A stretch of DNA of 64,000 nucleotides from Maribellus maritimus (GTDB lineage: Bacteria > Bacteroidota > Bacteroidia > Bacteroidales > Prolixibacteraceae), in assembly GCF_022267315.1 (NCBI RefSeq), contig NZ_JAIKLE010000029.1, positions 20,117 to 84,116 on the forward strand, read 5' to 3'. Shown here one piece after another: positions 21,264-30,700 of this stretch (the first letter of the stretch is position 1; every line of letters starts with the position of its first letter). The position numbers were made by a program, and so were the translations under genes. Below the pieces are notes generated by a model, which saw only the letters and a program-made list of their open reading frames with translations, was not told the origin of the DNA and searched no databases.

Positions 21264-22393
21264 AACGAATCACATTTTTTCAACAGCCAACTAAAATTAT
21301 CTTCTTCTTCTGCTAAAATATGTAACATTCCATTATGAAAATAGGCAGGGACAGAATTGTAAATATAAAAAGTACCTTCATCTGAAGACATCATGTGATC
21401 ATAAAAATTCTGGGAATGGAATATTCTTTTTACATCGGAGTCACAATTTCTGCATGCTTTTCGATACTCAACCTTATGCCTACTGAAAAGAGAATCTTCA
21501 TATTCGACTAATGAATCAGAGATTTTTTTTGACACCTGTATTTCTTTTATTATTAGCCATTTTGTTTGCACATAATCTGTTATGGCATCTAAAATAACAC
21601 CTTCGTACTCGATTTGTCTAATTTTATTTACAAAAAGATTTTCATTATACTCTATATGTTTCAAATCTTTTAATTTGATTTTAGATGGAAATTGTGTTGT
21701 TGTATCAATTAAAGATTGGGCAATTAAATTTACTTCTCGTGTGAATTCTTCATATGAGATTTTCCAATTATTGTCAATTACTTTAGGAGAAACAACATAT
21801 CCTAACATTGAACGTATAAATTCTTCCTGACGAATATTAGGAATCGCCTTTGCATAAGTTTCTTTAATTGAATTATAAACTTTTATATCGTTTAAGGCAT
21901 TATTATCAATCACAAACTTTTCTAAAACGACTTTCAATTTCAGTGACTTTGATTCATCCAAAACAACATTTACAAGCTTTTCTGTTTTTGTATTTTTTGT
22001 CGATCGTTTCCTTGCATATTTGGTTGAAATATCTTTTAATATTGCTAATTTGTCTTTAGTACTTTTTTCATTCCATCCAAACCAAGCGCTTGTTGACTTC
22101 ACTTTTTGGGTTGTCAATAACACCAGAGAAGAGAAGGAATGTAAAGGGAATTCATCTTTAAGCCAGTTGTTTAATGTATTCCAAACATTGTGGTCCGCAT
22201 CTGTCAGGTCGCTTTTATAAAATTTGGATTCAATTTGTGATGTATCTTTTCCTCCCAAAATTGAAACATCTCCAAATGTTTCAATATATACTGATTCTCC
22301 TTCTTGTAACTCAAAACACTTTTTTAGGGCTACAAGAAATTGATAGATAAATCCTTTTAATGTCGGAGTAGAATTATTTTTCTGTTTTACCAT
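21260..22393 (-). CDS. ABC-3C system effector with predicted PD-(D/E)xK nuclease domain
   Basis: 377 residues from the ATG at 22393 (a GTG at 22399 would add two). The N-terminal domain has LKGFIYQFLVALKKC, then FGDVSIL and QIESKFY, which fits the D...QxExK core of Cap4/DUF4297-like DNA nucleases, followed by HNVWNTLNNWL. The C-terminal third (NCDSDVKRIFH... GMLHILAEEEDNFSWLLKKC) resembles the C-terminal domain of ABC-3C effectors. It is the first gene of the operon. The predicted role is DNA cleavage when released by the ATPase/middle component; there is no experimental basis here. AAACTA/TAGTTT form a small palindrome just upstream (22400-22415). Confidence 0.78.
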   Translation of the reverse strand: MVKQKNNSTPTLKGFIYQFLVALKKCFELQEGESVYIETFGDVSILGGKDTSQIESKFYKSDLTDADHNVWNTLNNWLKDEFPLHSFSSLVLLTTQKVKSTSAWFGWNEKSTKDKLAILKDISTKYARKRSTKNTKTEKLVNVVLDESKSLKLKVVLEKFVIDNNALNDIKVYNSIKETYAKAIPNIRQEEFIRSMLGYVVSPKVIDNNWKISYEEFTREVNLIAQSLIDTTTQFPSKIKLKDLKHIEYNENLFVNKIRQIEYEGVILDAITDYVQTKWLIIKEIQVSKKISDSLVEYEDSLFSRHKVEYRKACRNCDSDVKRIFHSQNFYDHMMSSDEGTFYIYNSVPAYFHNGMLHILAEEEDNFSWLLKKCDSL

Positions 22394-22486
22394 AATCACA
22401 AACTATTTTTAGTTTGCAACTTCAATTACTGTTGTTTTAACAAAGATATAATTTTTGAAGAATATCAATAACCTCCGATTAATCAA

Positions 22487-22905
22487 ATAGTTCCGTGTTG
22501 TATCCAATGACGTATTTAAGGTAAATAGAAAGTTCCAATATGCATTTTCTCCGCATATTACTGATTTTACGGTTTACCCTTTTACGAGAGGCTCACGGAT
22601 TAACCGATTATTATGGATTCAACTACGATGTTAAAAATCACAAAATGATTTCGGTTGGTGATATTATTGAACAGAGTAGTCCGGAACGGATAAATCGCTT
22701 CCTGAAATCACACTTTAAAAATCCAGAAGATTGTTATAACACTGCCCCAACTCTTGACTGGGTGACAACAATTAATTTCACAACTTCCGATGTTTGTTTT
22801 ACTGATGCCCAACATAAATTGGGACCTTATGTTTGTCGAACGCCGGAAGTTACAGTTCCCTTGCCAGAATTAAAGGGAATGTTTTTGCTAGCCCGTAAAA
22901 ATTAA
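22487..22905 (+). pseudogene. DUF3298-family gene remnant, frameshifted and truncated
   Basis: The frame from 22540 encodes HGLTDYYGFNYDVKNHKMI and GPYVCRTPEVTVPLPELKGMF, features of the C-terminal half of DUF3298 (RsiV-like) proteins. The expected preceding YxxGGAHG motif is broken: another frame upstream (about 22493-22590) reads FSPHITDFTVYPFTRG and would join to AHGLT after a small indel near 22590. No start or N-terminal half is present. It is surrounded by - strand genes and looks like debris brought in with, or hit by, the neighbouring insertions. Confidence 0.65.
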
Positions 22906-22921
22906 TGGTTACAATTTTCTA

Positions 22922-24931
22922 TTATTCCTTTCTCGGCAACAAATAACAAAGCGCCGGGTCATTACTAATCCTTTCCAGTTCATCTGTAACAATCTGCTTT
23001 GTTTCTTCCTTTATGCGGTTATAATTGTCCTGAATCATTTCCTTCATGCGGTTAACACCGCTTTCGTCCACAAAATTGGTGATAATCGGAATCTGGTTGT
23101 ATCCTTTGGTCTCGGAGACAACCTTCGCACTGTCCACCACAATTTCGGCGTGAAAAATTTTTTGTTCGATGCGTTCATTAAAATTGTCGGCAACCGCCCC
23201 GACAAACATTCCTTGTGTAAGCGTGGAGATTTTGCTGGCCGGGATAAGGCTGTCCAACTGGGTACTGAAAGAAGTTGATTTATCGTTTCGGTTAATAGTC
23301 ATCGACTGGCGTTTCTGTAAAACCTTACCGAAACGTTCAGACAGGTTTTTAGCTGTATCGCCCACAACCTGGCCAGAGAAAATATTACCTACGGTATTCA
23401 TTACTACGGCAGCTTCTTTATCGCCGTAATCGCGTTTTAACTGCGAAAAATCCTGAAATCCTAATAAGACTGCTACTTTGTTGCTCCGGGCTGTGGCAAT
23501 CAGATTATCCAGCCCTTTGAAATAAATGGTCGGCAACTCGTCAATGATAACCGAGCTTTTTAGCTGCCCTTTTTTATTGATAAGTTTTACGATACGGCTG
23601 TTGTACAAACCCAATGCTGCACCGTAAATATTCTGACGGTCGGGATTGTTCCCTACAACCAATACTTTCGGGTCATCGGGATTATTGATGTCCAGCGTAA
23701 ATTCGTCGCCTGACATTACCCAATATAATTGCGGCGATATCATCCTCGAAAGTGGAATTTTAGCCGATGCTATTTGCCCCTGTAACTGGTCTTGCGCTCC
23801 CGACATCCAGGCATCCATAAAAGGAGAAAGATAGTTCTCCAGTTCGGGGTAGCTTGTTAGAATTGGAAATATATCTTCATACCGCTTATTCAGAAACTCG
23901 ATGGCGTGGGGAAAGGTGCAATACCGGCCATCCTTATATATGCGCAAATACCAGATGATAGCAGCAAACAGGATAATCGGTGATTCTACAAAAAAGTCGC
24001 CCTGCTTTTGCACCCATGTACGGTTCAGGTTCAGCATGATGGTATAAGCGCTTTCGTATGCATCAGATATATCGCTCATAAACGAAGGATTAATCGGATT
24101 ACATCGGTGCGAACGTGCCGGGTCATCGAAATTGATTACATAAAACGTCGGTACTTTTTTGTATCTGCGTTGATTTTTCAACAAGTGGTTATATGCAATC
24201 GTCGAAAGGTCGGGAAACTTAAAATCGTAGATATACTGCGAATACCCTTTTTCTATCTGCTGCTTTATAAACTGGTTGATTACCGCGTAACTTTTCCCTG
24301 AGCCGGGAGTTCCCAATACAATACCTGCCCGGAAGGGATTTACAACATTAATCCAGCCGTTGTTCCATTTCTTTTTGTAATAGAATCTTGTCGGTAGGTT
24401 CACAGAGTATTCATTTTCAACCAGCCGTGTTTCCTGCATAAACGATTCGTTTTCGGTATTGAAAACATCATCCATCATATTGTTCTTCAAAAGACGGCTC
24501 ATCCAAACACCACCAGCTAACAGGCAAAGATAACCGCCAGCCAATGTAAAAATGTAGAAAGCTGTTTTGGCAACTAACGGTATCGGCAAATCCAGCAACC
24601 ACCAGTTGAGAACGAAAAGGACAAAGCCAATAAAAAGGGAAGCGATAATTTTGTCCCATGTGATTTTTTCCTTCTTAACTCCTTTTGTTCCGAGGCAGGA
24701 TAAAGCCAGGAATATTATTGTGAAAAATTTCGTGTAAAGGATGTTCTCAAAAAGTTTTGCAGTGCGGTTGAAATTCAGAAGTATTTTATCAACTACACCA
24801 ATATTGATGCCCCATTCGACCATAGCCTGGTAACAAAACCAATAGATGTTTATAACTACAAATAAAATACTCAAAGCCCGCATAAAGTCCATGACCTTTG
24901 CCAGTGCCCTTAAATCGTCTTCCTGTTGCAT
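22922..24931 (-). CDS. mobC: Coupling protein MobC (VirD4/TraG-type ATPase)
   Basis: 669 residues. N-terminal membrane segments cover about the first 150 residues (ALSILFVVINIYWFCYQ, IIFLALSCLG, IIASLFIGFVLFVLNWWLL and AFYIFTLAGGYLCLLAGG). The ATPase domain has Walker A GTPGSGKSY near 210 and SVIIDELPTIYF as Walker B. It links the relaxosome to the type IV channel and pumps the DNA strand. It corresponds to CTnDOT MobC. In this element it lies more than 10 kb from the relaxase genes because metal-resistance and AbiE genes stand between them. It ends 17 bp from the DUF3298 remnant. Confidence 0.9.
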   Translation of the reverse strand: MQQEDDLRALAKVMDFMRALSILFVVINIYWFCYQAMVEWGINIGVVDKILLNFNRTAKLFENILYTKFFTIIFLALSCLGTKGVKKEKITWDKIIASLFIGFVLFVLNWWLLDLPIPLVAKTAFYIFTLAGGYLCLLAGGVWMSRLLKNNMMDDVFNTENESFMQETRLVENEYSVNLPTRFYYKKKWNNGWINVVNPFRAGIVLGTPGSGKSYAVINQFIKQQIEKGYSQYIYDFKFPDLSTIAYNHLLKNQRRYKKVPTFYVINFDDPARSHRCNPINPSFMSDISDAYESAYTIMLNLNRTWVQKQGDFFVESPIILFAAIIWYLRIYKDGRYCTFPHAIEFLNKRYEDIFPILTSYPELENYLSPFMDAWMSGAQDQLQGQIASAKIPLSRMISPQLYWVMSGDEFTLDINNPDDPKVLVVGNNPDRQNIYGAALGLYNSRIVKLINKKGQLKSSVIIDELPTIYFKGLDNLIATARSNKVAVLLGFQDFSQLKRDYGDKEAAVVMNTVGNIFSGQVVGDTAKNLSERFGKVLQKRQSMTINRNDKSTSFSTQLDSLIPASKISTLTQGMFVGAVADNFNERIEQKIFHAEIVVDSAKVVSETKGYNQIPIITNFVDESGVNRMKEMIQDNYNRIKEETKQIVTDELERISNDPALCYLLPRKE

Positions 24932-25139
24932 ATTGTTTCGTTTTTTGATGTTTGGAAGGCGAAAGTAGGCAGCATGTTATGGGGAAACACTTAAATTGAA
25001 AAAGCTGGCAGCTTATGGCGTAGTATTGGTTGCATGTGACCTTGATATATAGGGATTTGTATCTACTATCTTATATGATAGCTTTTAGACTCCAAAAATA
25101 GAAACTCATAATAGATTTTTATTTTTAATAGCGCCAATT
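24932..25139. promoter_or_regulatory. Region upstream of mobC with repeated GGCAGC motif
   Basis: TGGCAGCTTATGGCG (25007-25021) and a looser GGCAGCATGTTATGGGG (from 24969) lie upstream of mobC. The first closely matches TGGCATCTTGTGGCG, on the other strand at 37436-37450 in front of mobA, so one protein may bind both places. The stretch also lies at the boundary with the metal-efflux cargo. Confidence 0.4.
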
Positions 25140-26039
25140 TTAACAGTCAGTTTTACAATTTTCTTCCATAACGGCGTTTTCTACTTGAAAGGTTGAATGG
25201 CTTATTTTAAATTCATGTTCGAGCCGATGTTGTAGATTATTAATAAAATTGTCACCAACAACATCAGGCATTACCAAGTGGGCTGTCAGTGCTACCTTTG
25301 TGGTACTCATGGCCCAAATGTGTAGGTCGTGGACGTTTGTCACTCCCTCCTGACTTTCTAGAAACCCCCGGACAACTTCTATTTTAATATGTTTGGGGAC
25401 TGCATCAAGCGCCAACTCTAAAGAATCACTAAATAAATTCCAAGTTCCCCATAAAATAACAACAATAATTACAAAACTGGTGACAGGGTCAATCCATCGT
25501 AAGCCTGTCAGATTAATTAACAAACCGGCAACTACAACGCCAAGTGAAACACCGGCATCTGCAGCCATGTGCAGGAAAGCACCTTTAATGTTCAGGTCGT
25601 CTTTCTGACCTTTCATAAAAAGAAGTGCGGTTGCAGTATTAATTATGACACCTATGGCTGCTACAATTATGACCTGCGTACCAGCCACTGGCTCAGGGGT
25701 CTTAAATTTCCCAATAGCATCCCAGCCTATTAACACAACAGCTCCGAATAAAAGCAACGCATTTAATATGGAAACCAAGATGGTCGTTTTACGTAATCCA
25801 TAGGTATATTTCCCTTTGGGTTTAATGGTTGCCAGCCATGCTGCTGTCCAAGCAAATACAAGCCCCAGAACATCGCTTGCGTTGTGACCGGCATCAGCCA
25901 GTAATGCCGATGAATTGGCAATTAACCCGTAAAAAATTTCAACTGCAACAAATACAATATTTAATCCTATTCCTAACGCAAAGGATTTACTGTGCGAAAT
26001 GCCGGAAGTCTGGTGATGATATGTATGTTCATGTGTCAT
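25140..26039 (-). CDS. czcD: Cation diffusion facilitator exporter (CzcD-like)
   Basis: 299 residues. Six membrane spans are visible, with the metal-site residues of the CDF family: DAGHNASD in span 2 and HMAADAGVS in span 5. A His-containing N-terminus (HEHTYHHQ) and a cytoplasmic C-terminal domain follow. It exports Zn2+, Co2+ or Cd2+ from the cytoplasm in exchange for protons. It is the last gene of the metal island, separated from the PII-like gene by a perfect hairpin, so it may have its own control or be reached by read-through. Confidence 0.92.
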   Translation of the reverse strand: MTHEHTYHHQTSGISHSKSFALGIGLNIVFVAVEIFYGLIANSSALLADAGHNASDVLGLVFAWTAAWLATIKPKGKYTYGLRKTTILVSILNALLLFGAVVLIGWDAIGKFKTPEPVAGTQVIIVAAIGVIINTATALLFMKGQKDDLNIKGAFLHMAADAGVSLGVVVAGLLINLTGLRWIDPVTSFVIIVVILWGTWNLFSDSLELALDAVPKHIKIEVVRGFLESQEGVTNVHDLHIWAMSTTKVALTAHLVMPDVVGDNFINNLQHRLEHEFKISHSTFQVENAVMEENCKTDC

Positions 26040-26102
26040 AAATCCTTAATTATTTACCGATATAAATTTAGTATATATACAGAACTTGTTTACAAATTGG
26101 AA

Positions 26103-26132
26103 AAATGTGGCAACCCTGAAGCTGCCACATTT
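26103..26132 (-). terminator. Terminator between PII-like and CDF genes
   Basis: A perfect 10-bp stem, AAATGTGGCA (26103-26112) and TGCCACATTT (26123-26132), around a 10-base loop. Read on the - strand it is followed by TTTTTCC. It should end most transcripts coming from the efflux operon before czcD. Confidence 0.75.
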
Positions 26133-26136
26133 CTGT

Positions 26137-26469
26137 TTACTTCCCGCTGTTTTTTAAACCATCTTTTACCCTGTAAACCTGATTTACATCGGATACCCAG
26201 ATTAAGCCGTCTCCGGGATATATGGTTTTACCACATTCTGAAATAATGTTTACAACAAGTGCGACATCATTCTTATTGACAACCAGCTCAAGTTTAGCTA
26301 CCTCGCTGTCGGTGATGGAAAACTTTTGCGATACAAAAGCTTTTTCATCCTGCAGTTTTCCGGTTCCTTCGGCAGACGAAATCGTCATATTCTCAAAACC
26401 AGCTTCTTTTAAATGATGGACAATTTCGTTCACTTTATTGGGACGAATAAAGGCTTTTATTTCTTTCAT
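26137..26469 (-). CDS. PII-like signalling protein linked to metal efflux
   Basis: 110 residues with the PII fold: KEIKAFIRPNKVNEIVHHLKEAGFENMTIS, then FSITDSEVAKLELVVNKNDV, and a last third GDGLIWVSDVNQVYRVKDG. Canonical GlnB/GlnK proteins carry a uridylylated Tyr in the T-loop region between residues 37 and 55; here that loop (SAEGTGKLQDEKAFVSQ) is short and has no Tyr. This fits a PII-related group found next to CzcA-type efflux genes in Bacteroidota. It lies 12 bp after czcB in the same operon. It probably senses a nucleotide or metal to adjust efflux; this is an inference from context. Confidence 0.82.
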   Translation of the reverse strand: MKEIKAFIRPNKVNEIVHHLKEAGFENMTISSAEGTGKLQDEKAFVSQKFSITDSEVAKLELVVNKNDVALVVNIISECGKTIYPGDGLIWVSDVNQVYRVKDGLKNSGK

Positions 26470-26481
26470 AATTCAATCGTT

Positions 26482-27750
26482 TTAATGTTCGTGTTCTGTT
26501 TCTTCCTTGTTCATATCAGCCAGTAAATAATATGCTGCATTGAGAACAACTTTAGTATTTTCAGGTAGTGGATTCAGGAGTTTAATCTCGGTATAATTAC
26601 CTTCCTGCACTCCTGTAACTACCTCAATCATTTTGAATGCCAGGCTATGCCCGTCAGTTTCAGCAGTATGATTGTGTTCTTTATCAGCTTCATGTTCGAT
26701 GTGGTTTGAGGATGTACCATGACCTGCTTCTTCATGTTCTTCGCCAGTAACGGTTTCATCCAAAACAAAGATATATGATTTCGTCCCCTCAGTAACAACT
26801 GCGTCATTGGGAAGTGACTGTACGTAGTTTTGGTCGGTGTGTATGTGCCCCGAAACATACATTCCAGGAATTAGATTCTCCTGATTTTTATCCAATTTGG
26901 CGTGAATGTGTACAGCTCGTGTGTTGGGCTCAAATTCTTTACCGATAGCAAAAATAGTCGCCGTGAGTTCCTCTCCCGGTCGGTTTGCCACGCTAAAATC
27001 TACTTTTTGGCCTTCTTTCAATAAGTGAATATCATTTTCATATACCATAAAATCCGCATGAATCTCCTTGTTATCGGTAATATTAAAAAGTTGGTCTTTT
27101 GCATCAACGTAAGTTCCCAGTTTGATGTTCACATCATTAACATATCCACTAATGGGAGAAAGAATGGAAATGGTACTGGAAATTGTACCTTTTTTCACGA
27201 TTTCGGAAGACAAATTCAGCAACCTCAACCTAGACTTAAGTCCTTCATATTTTGCTTTTATAGTACTGTATTCCGATTTAACCTGCTGAAAGTCCTTTCC
27301 TGCACCAACTTGATTGTCGAACAATTCTTTTTGGCGGTTAAACTCCTGTTCCAGAAATTCAAGTTTGCTAGCTGTTTCAACAAAATCTTCTTGTAATGCA
27401 ATGTAATCAGGATGTTCAAGAATAGACAACACTTGTCCTTTATTCACTTTATCACCGTGAAACACTTTAATTTCTTTTACATTTCCACCAATTATCGCAC
27501 TAACTTCAGCACTGGCTGCCGGTGGAACTTCAAGCTGCCCATTTGTTTTAACGAGTGTGGTAAGGTTTCGCATTTCAAATACTCCCATTCTAATTCCCAA
27601 AGCCTCCTGTTGGCGTTCGTTTAATATAACCACCCCTTCCGACTCTTCGTGTCCAGAATGCCCTTCTATTTCAGGCGATTGTCTTTTATTGCTATTACAC
27701 GACAATAGTGTTACTAAAGCAATAAGCATTAAAAATATTTTCGTTTTCAT
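26482..27750 (-). CDS. czcB: RND efflux periplasmic adaptor (CzcB/CusB-like) lipoprotein
   Basis: 422 residues. Signal with lipobox (VTLLSCNS). The membrane-fusion layout is present: a lipoyl/barrel-sandwich half (GQLEVPPAASAEVSAIIGG...GDKVNKGQVLSILEHPDY), a helical hairpin (ASKLEFLEQEFNRQKELF), the second half (TISSTISILSPISGYVNDVNIKLG) and beta-barrel (VANRPGEELTATIF). Near the C-terminus a His/Glu-rich insert (EEHEEAGHGTSSNHIEHEADKEH, split by residues into several metal-binding His) is typical of heavy-metal adaptors. It couples the inner-membrane pump to the outer-membrane channel, here fused in one protein next door. Confidence 0.92.
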   Translation of the reverse strand: MKTKIFLMLIALVTLLSCNSNKRQSPEIEGHSGHEESEGVVILNERQQEALGIRMGVFEMRNLTTLVKTNGQLEVPPAASAEVSAIIGGNVKEIKVFHGDKVNKGQVLSILEHPDYIALQEDFVETASKLEFLEQEFNRQKELFDNQVGAGKDFQQVKSEYSTIKAKYEGLKSRLRLLNLSSEIVKKGTISSTISILSPISGYVNDVNIKLGTYVDAKDQLFNITDNKEIHADFMVYENDIHLLKEGQKVDFSVANRPGEELTATIFAIGKEFEPNTRAVHIHAKLDKNQENLIPGMYVSGHIHTDQNYVQSLPNDAVVTEGTKSYIFVLDETVTGEEHEEAGHGTSSNHIEHEADKEHNHTAETDGHSLAFKMIEVVTGVQEGNYTEIKLLNPLPENTKVVLNAAYYLLADMNKEETEHEH

Positions 27751-27765
27751 ATTTATTTATATTTT

Positions 27766-30700
27766 CTATTGACCTATTATGTATTTTAATTGTTCCTTAA
27801 TCTCGTAATATTCAGTCAGACGAGATAAGTATTCCCTACGGGTATTAATGGCCGATTCCATATTTTGGATAAACTGAACGTAATCGAGACTACCTAAACG
27901 GTATCCCAGGTTGGCCGCTGTAATTTGTTCGTCGGCCAGCGGTAACGCATCGGTTTTGTAGTAGTTGAGTACCTCTTTAATCGACTTGTAGCGATTAAAG
28001 AGTTCTCTGTAAACGGCGTTAATTTCCAGTTCCTTCTGCTGGTAACGTAATTCCGAAATCTTATAATTAATGCGCGAAGCTTTGTTTTTTCCTGCCTGGG
28101 AGAAGAACAACAGGGGCACAGATATTCCGGCCTGCCAACCATAAAACCCTGATTGCCCGTCAACGGACTGCATGGTGTAGCCTAAATCAATTTTGGGAAA
28201 AAGATTGGCCTTTTCAGCCTTCCGCTCTGCATTGGACACCTTAACTTGATTTTCGTAAAGATTCAAAATAGGTGCTTTCTTCAATGAGGCTGTAGGTTGA
28301 AGGGATAACAAATCACTTATCCAGTCGCTTTCCGGCACGGCAATATCAATATCCTGCGAAAACAACAGATACTGGTTAAGCTGCTGCAATGACGCATCGT
28401 ACCGACTTTGAGCCTGTTTGATATTTACCATGAGCTCCTGATATTTTGCTGTCGCTGAAAGAAATTCAACCTTTGATGTGGCCTGCGTTTTATAGCGTAA
28501 TTCCGCAGCTTTCAAAAAATTGGTATAAATACTATCTAACTGTAAATACAACTGCAACTGTTTTTTTGACGACAATGCCGAGAACCAAGCCAGACTCACA
28601 TCTCGTTCCAACGTTTTTTCGGTGAGCTGTTGTTGTGATTCTGCCAGTCCGATTCTGGAACCTGCCAATCCTATTTTTGCGGGAATCGCAAATAGGTCAA
28701 TTTCTGTTTGTGAGATTCCGACATTATTTTGAATACCAAGGGCACCATTTCCAACTTCTTCCTTACCTATAGAAATGGAAGTTTTACCCAAATCGTAACC
28801 AGTCGCTTTGAGAAACTTTTGCCTTTCAACTTCCATTGAAGATGCTTTTATAGAAGGATAATTCTCTTTTGCAGTATTAATTGCCTGTTCAAGTGTAATT
28901 GTAATTCCATCTTGCGCTTTTGCAACATTGCTTAGCCCGATACTTCCAAACAAAATCACAAGTGCGATGACAGTTGTGTTTAATTGCGGCATTTTAATAT
29001 AACGTTTGCCCGATTCAACCATTTTATAAAGTACAGGTAAAACTATCAATGTCAGAAGGGTGGAAGTCAGCATGCCGCCAATTACTACGGTTGCCAATGG
29101 ACGTTGCACTTCAGCACCTGCTGAAGTTGAAATTGCCATAGGTAAAAAGCCTAAAATATCAGTGGATGCAGTTAAAAATATCGGTCGAATCCGCCGAATT
29201 GAACCTTGCTTAATGATTTCGGCTAATGAAAGTTTGCCTTCCTCTTTCAATTCATTGAACCCACTAATCAGAACCAGCCCGTTTAAAACGGCTACGCCAA
29301 ACAAAACAATAAAACCAACACCAGCTGAAATACTGAAAGGCATACCACGAAGGTAGAGCGAAATAATTCCGCCGACAGCCGCAAATGGAATGGCAATATA
29401 TATCATCAGGGTTTGTTTAAATGATTTGATAGCAAAAAACACCAACATAAATATTAAGGCCAAGGCAAGGGGAACAACCAGTGTAAGTCGTTTACTTGCC
29501 CGTTCGAGGTTTTCAAATGCACCACCATAACGAATATAGTAACCAGAGGGTAATTTCAGTTTCTCATCCAATTTTTGCTGAATCTCAGTTACCAATGATT
29601 TTACATCACGGCCTTCTACGTTAATCCCCACATACGTTCGTCGGTTTGTATTGTCGCGGCTAATTTGCATAGGACCGGGTCGATAACTAATGTCGGCAAC
29701 TTCTTTCAGAGGAACTTGTCCTCCGTTGGGCGTGTCAACAAATAAACTCCGTATATCATCAATGCTTTGGCGGTGCGCTTCGTCAAGCCGAACCACCAGA
29801 TCGAACATGCGTTCACCTTCATAAATTACACCAGCCACACCACCACTAAAAGCAGTTTCAACCACGGTATTCAAATCCTTTATTTTTAACCCGTATTGCC
29901 CTAACTTCGTCCGGTTATAGTTAACCGTTATCTGGGGAAGCCCACGGGTAGCTTCGGCTTTAATTCCCGCAATACCGGGAATCCCTGCAATTAACCCAGA
30001 TATTTCTTCGGCTTTATCGGCTAAAACATCCAGGTCATCGCCATACAACTTGATGGCTACATCTTCCCTAATCCCGGTAAGTAATTCATTAAAGCGCATT
30101 TCAATTGGTTGGGAAAATTCGTAATTGATACCTGGGAAAATGCTGACTTCGTCCCTGATTTTATCAACCAATTTTTCTTTTGTTTCTGCTTTTGTCCATT
30201 CATCAATTGGTTTAAGCAGAATAAATACATCACCAATATCAATTGGCATAGGGTCGGTTGGAACATCGGCAACCCCAATACGGGTTTGAGCCGATTCTAC
30301 TTCATCGGGAAATTTCTCCAATAGCAGTTTTTCAATCTTTGTTGATGCATTGGTAACTTCGCTTAGGGCAGTCCCTGGTTTCAGAAACATATGCATGGCT
30401 AAATCCCCTTCATCCAATTGTGGGATAAATTCAGCTCCCATCCTGCTAAATAAAAATCCTCCGGCTATTAATAAGATTGCCGCAATTCCAATTATAAGCT
30501 TCCCTTTTTGCAATGCCCATGTTATTATGGGTGTATAAACCTTTTCTATTTTACTAATTGCCCGTTCACCCCAGGTTTTTTTATCGGTTTTTGGAGCACG
30601 AAGGAATATTGAAGCCATCATAGGTATATAGGTGAGGCATAACAAGATGACCCCAAGAATAGCAAAACCGAATGTCATAGCCATTGGGATAAACATCTTG

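Noticed and set aside
24932..25139. Insertion-sequence ends beside the metal cargo
   Set aside because: No transposase gene and no terminal inverted repeats were visible at either cargo edge.
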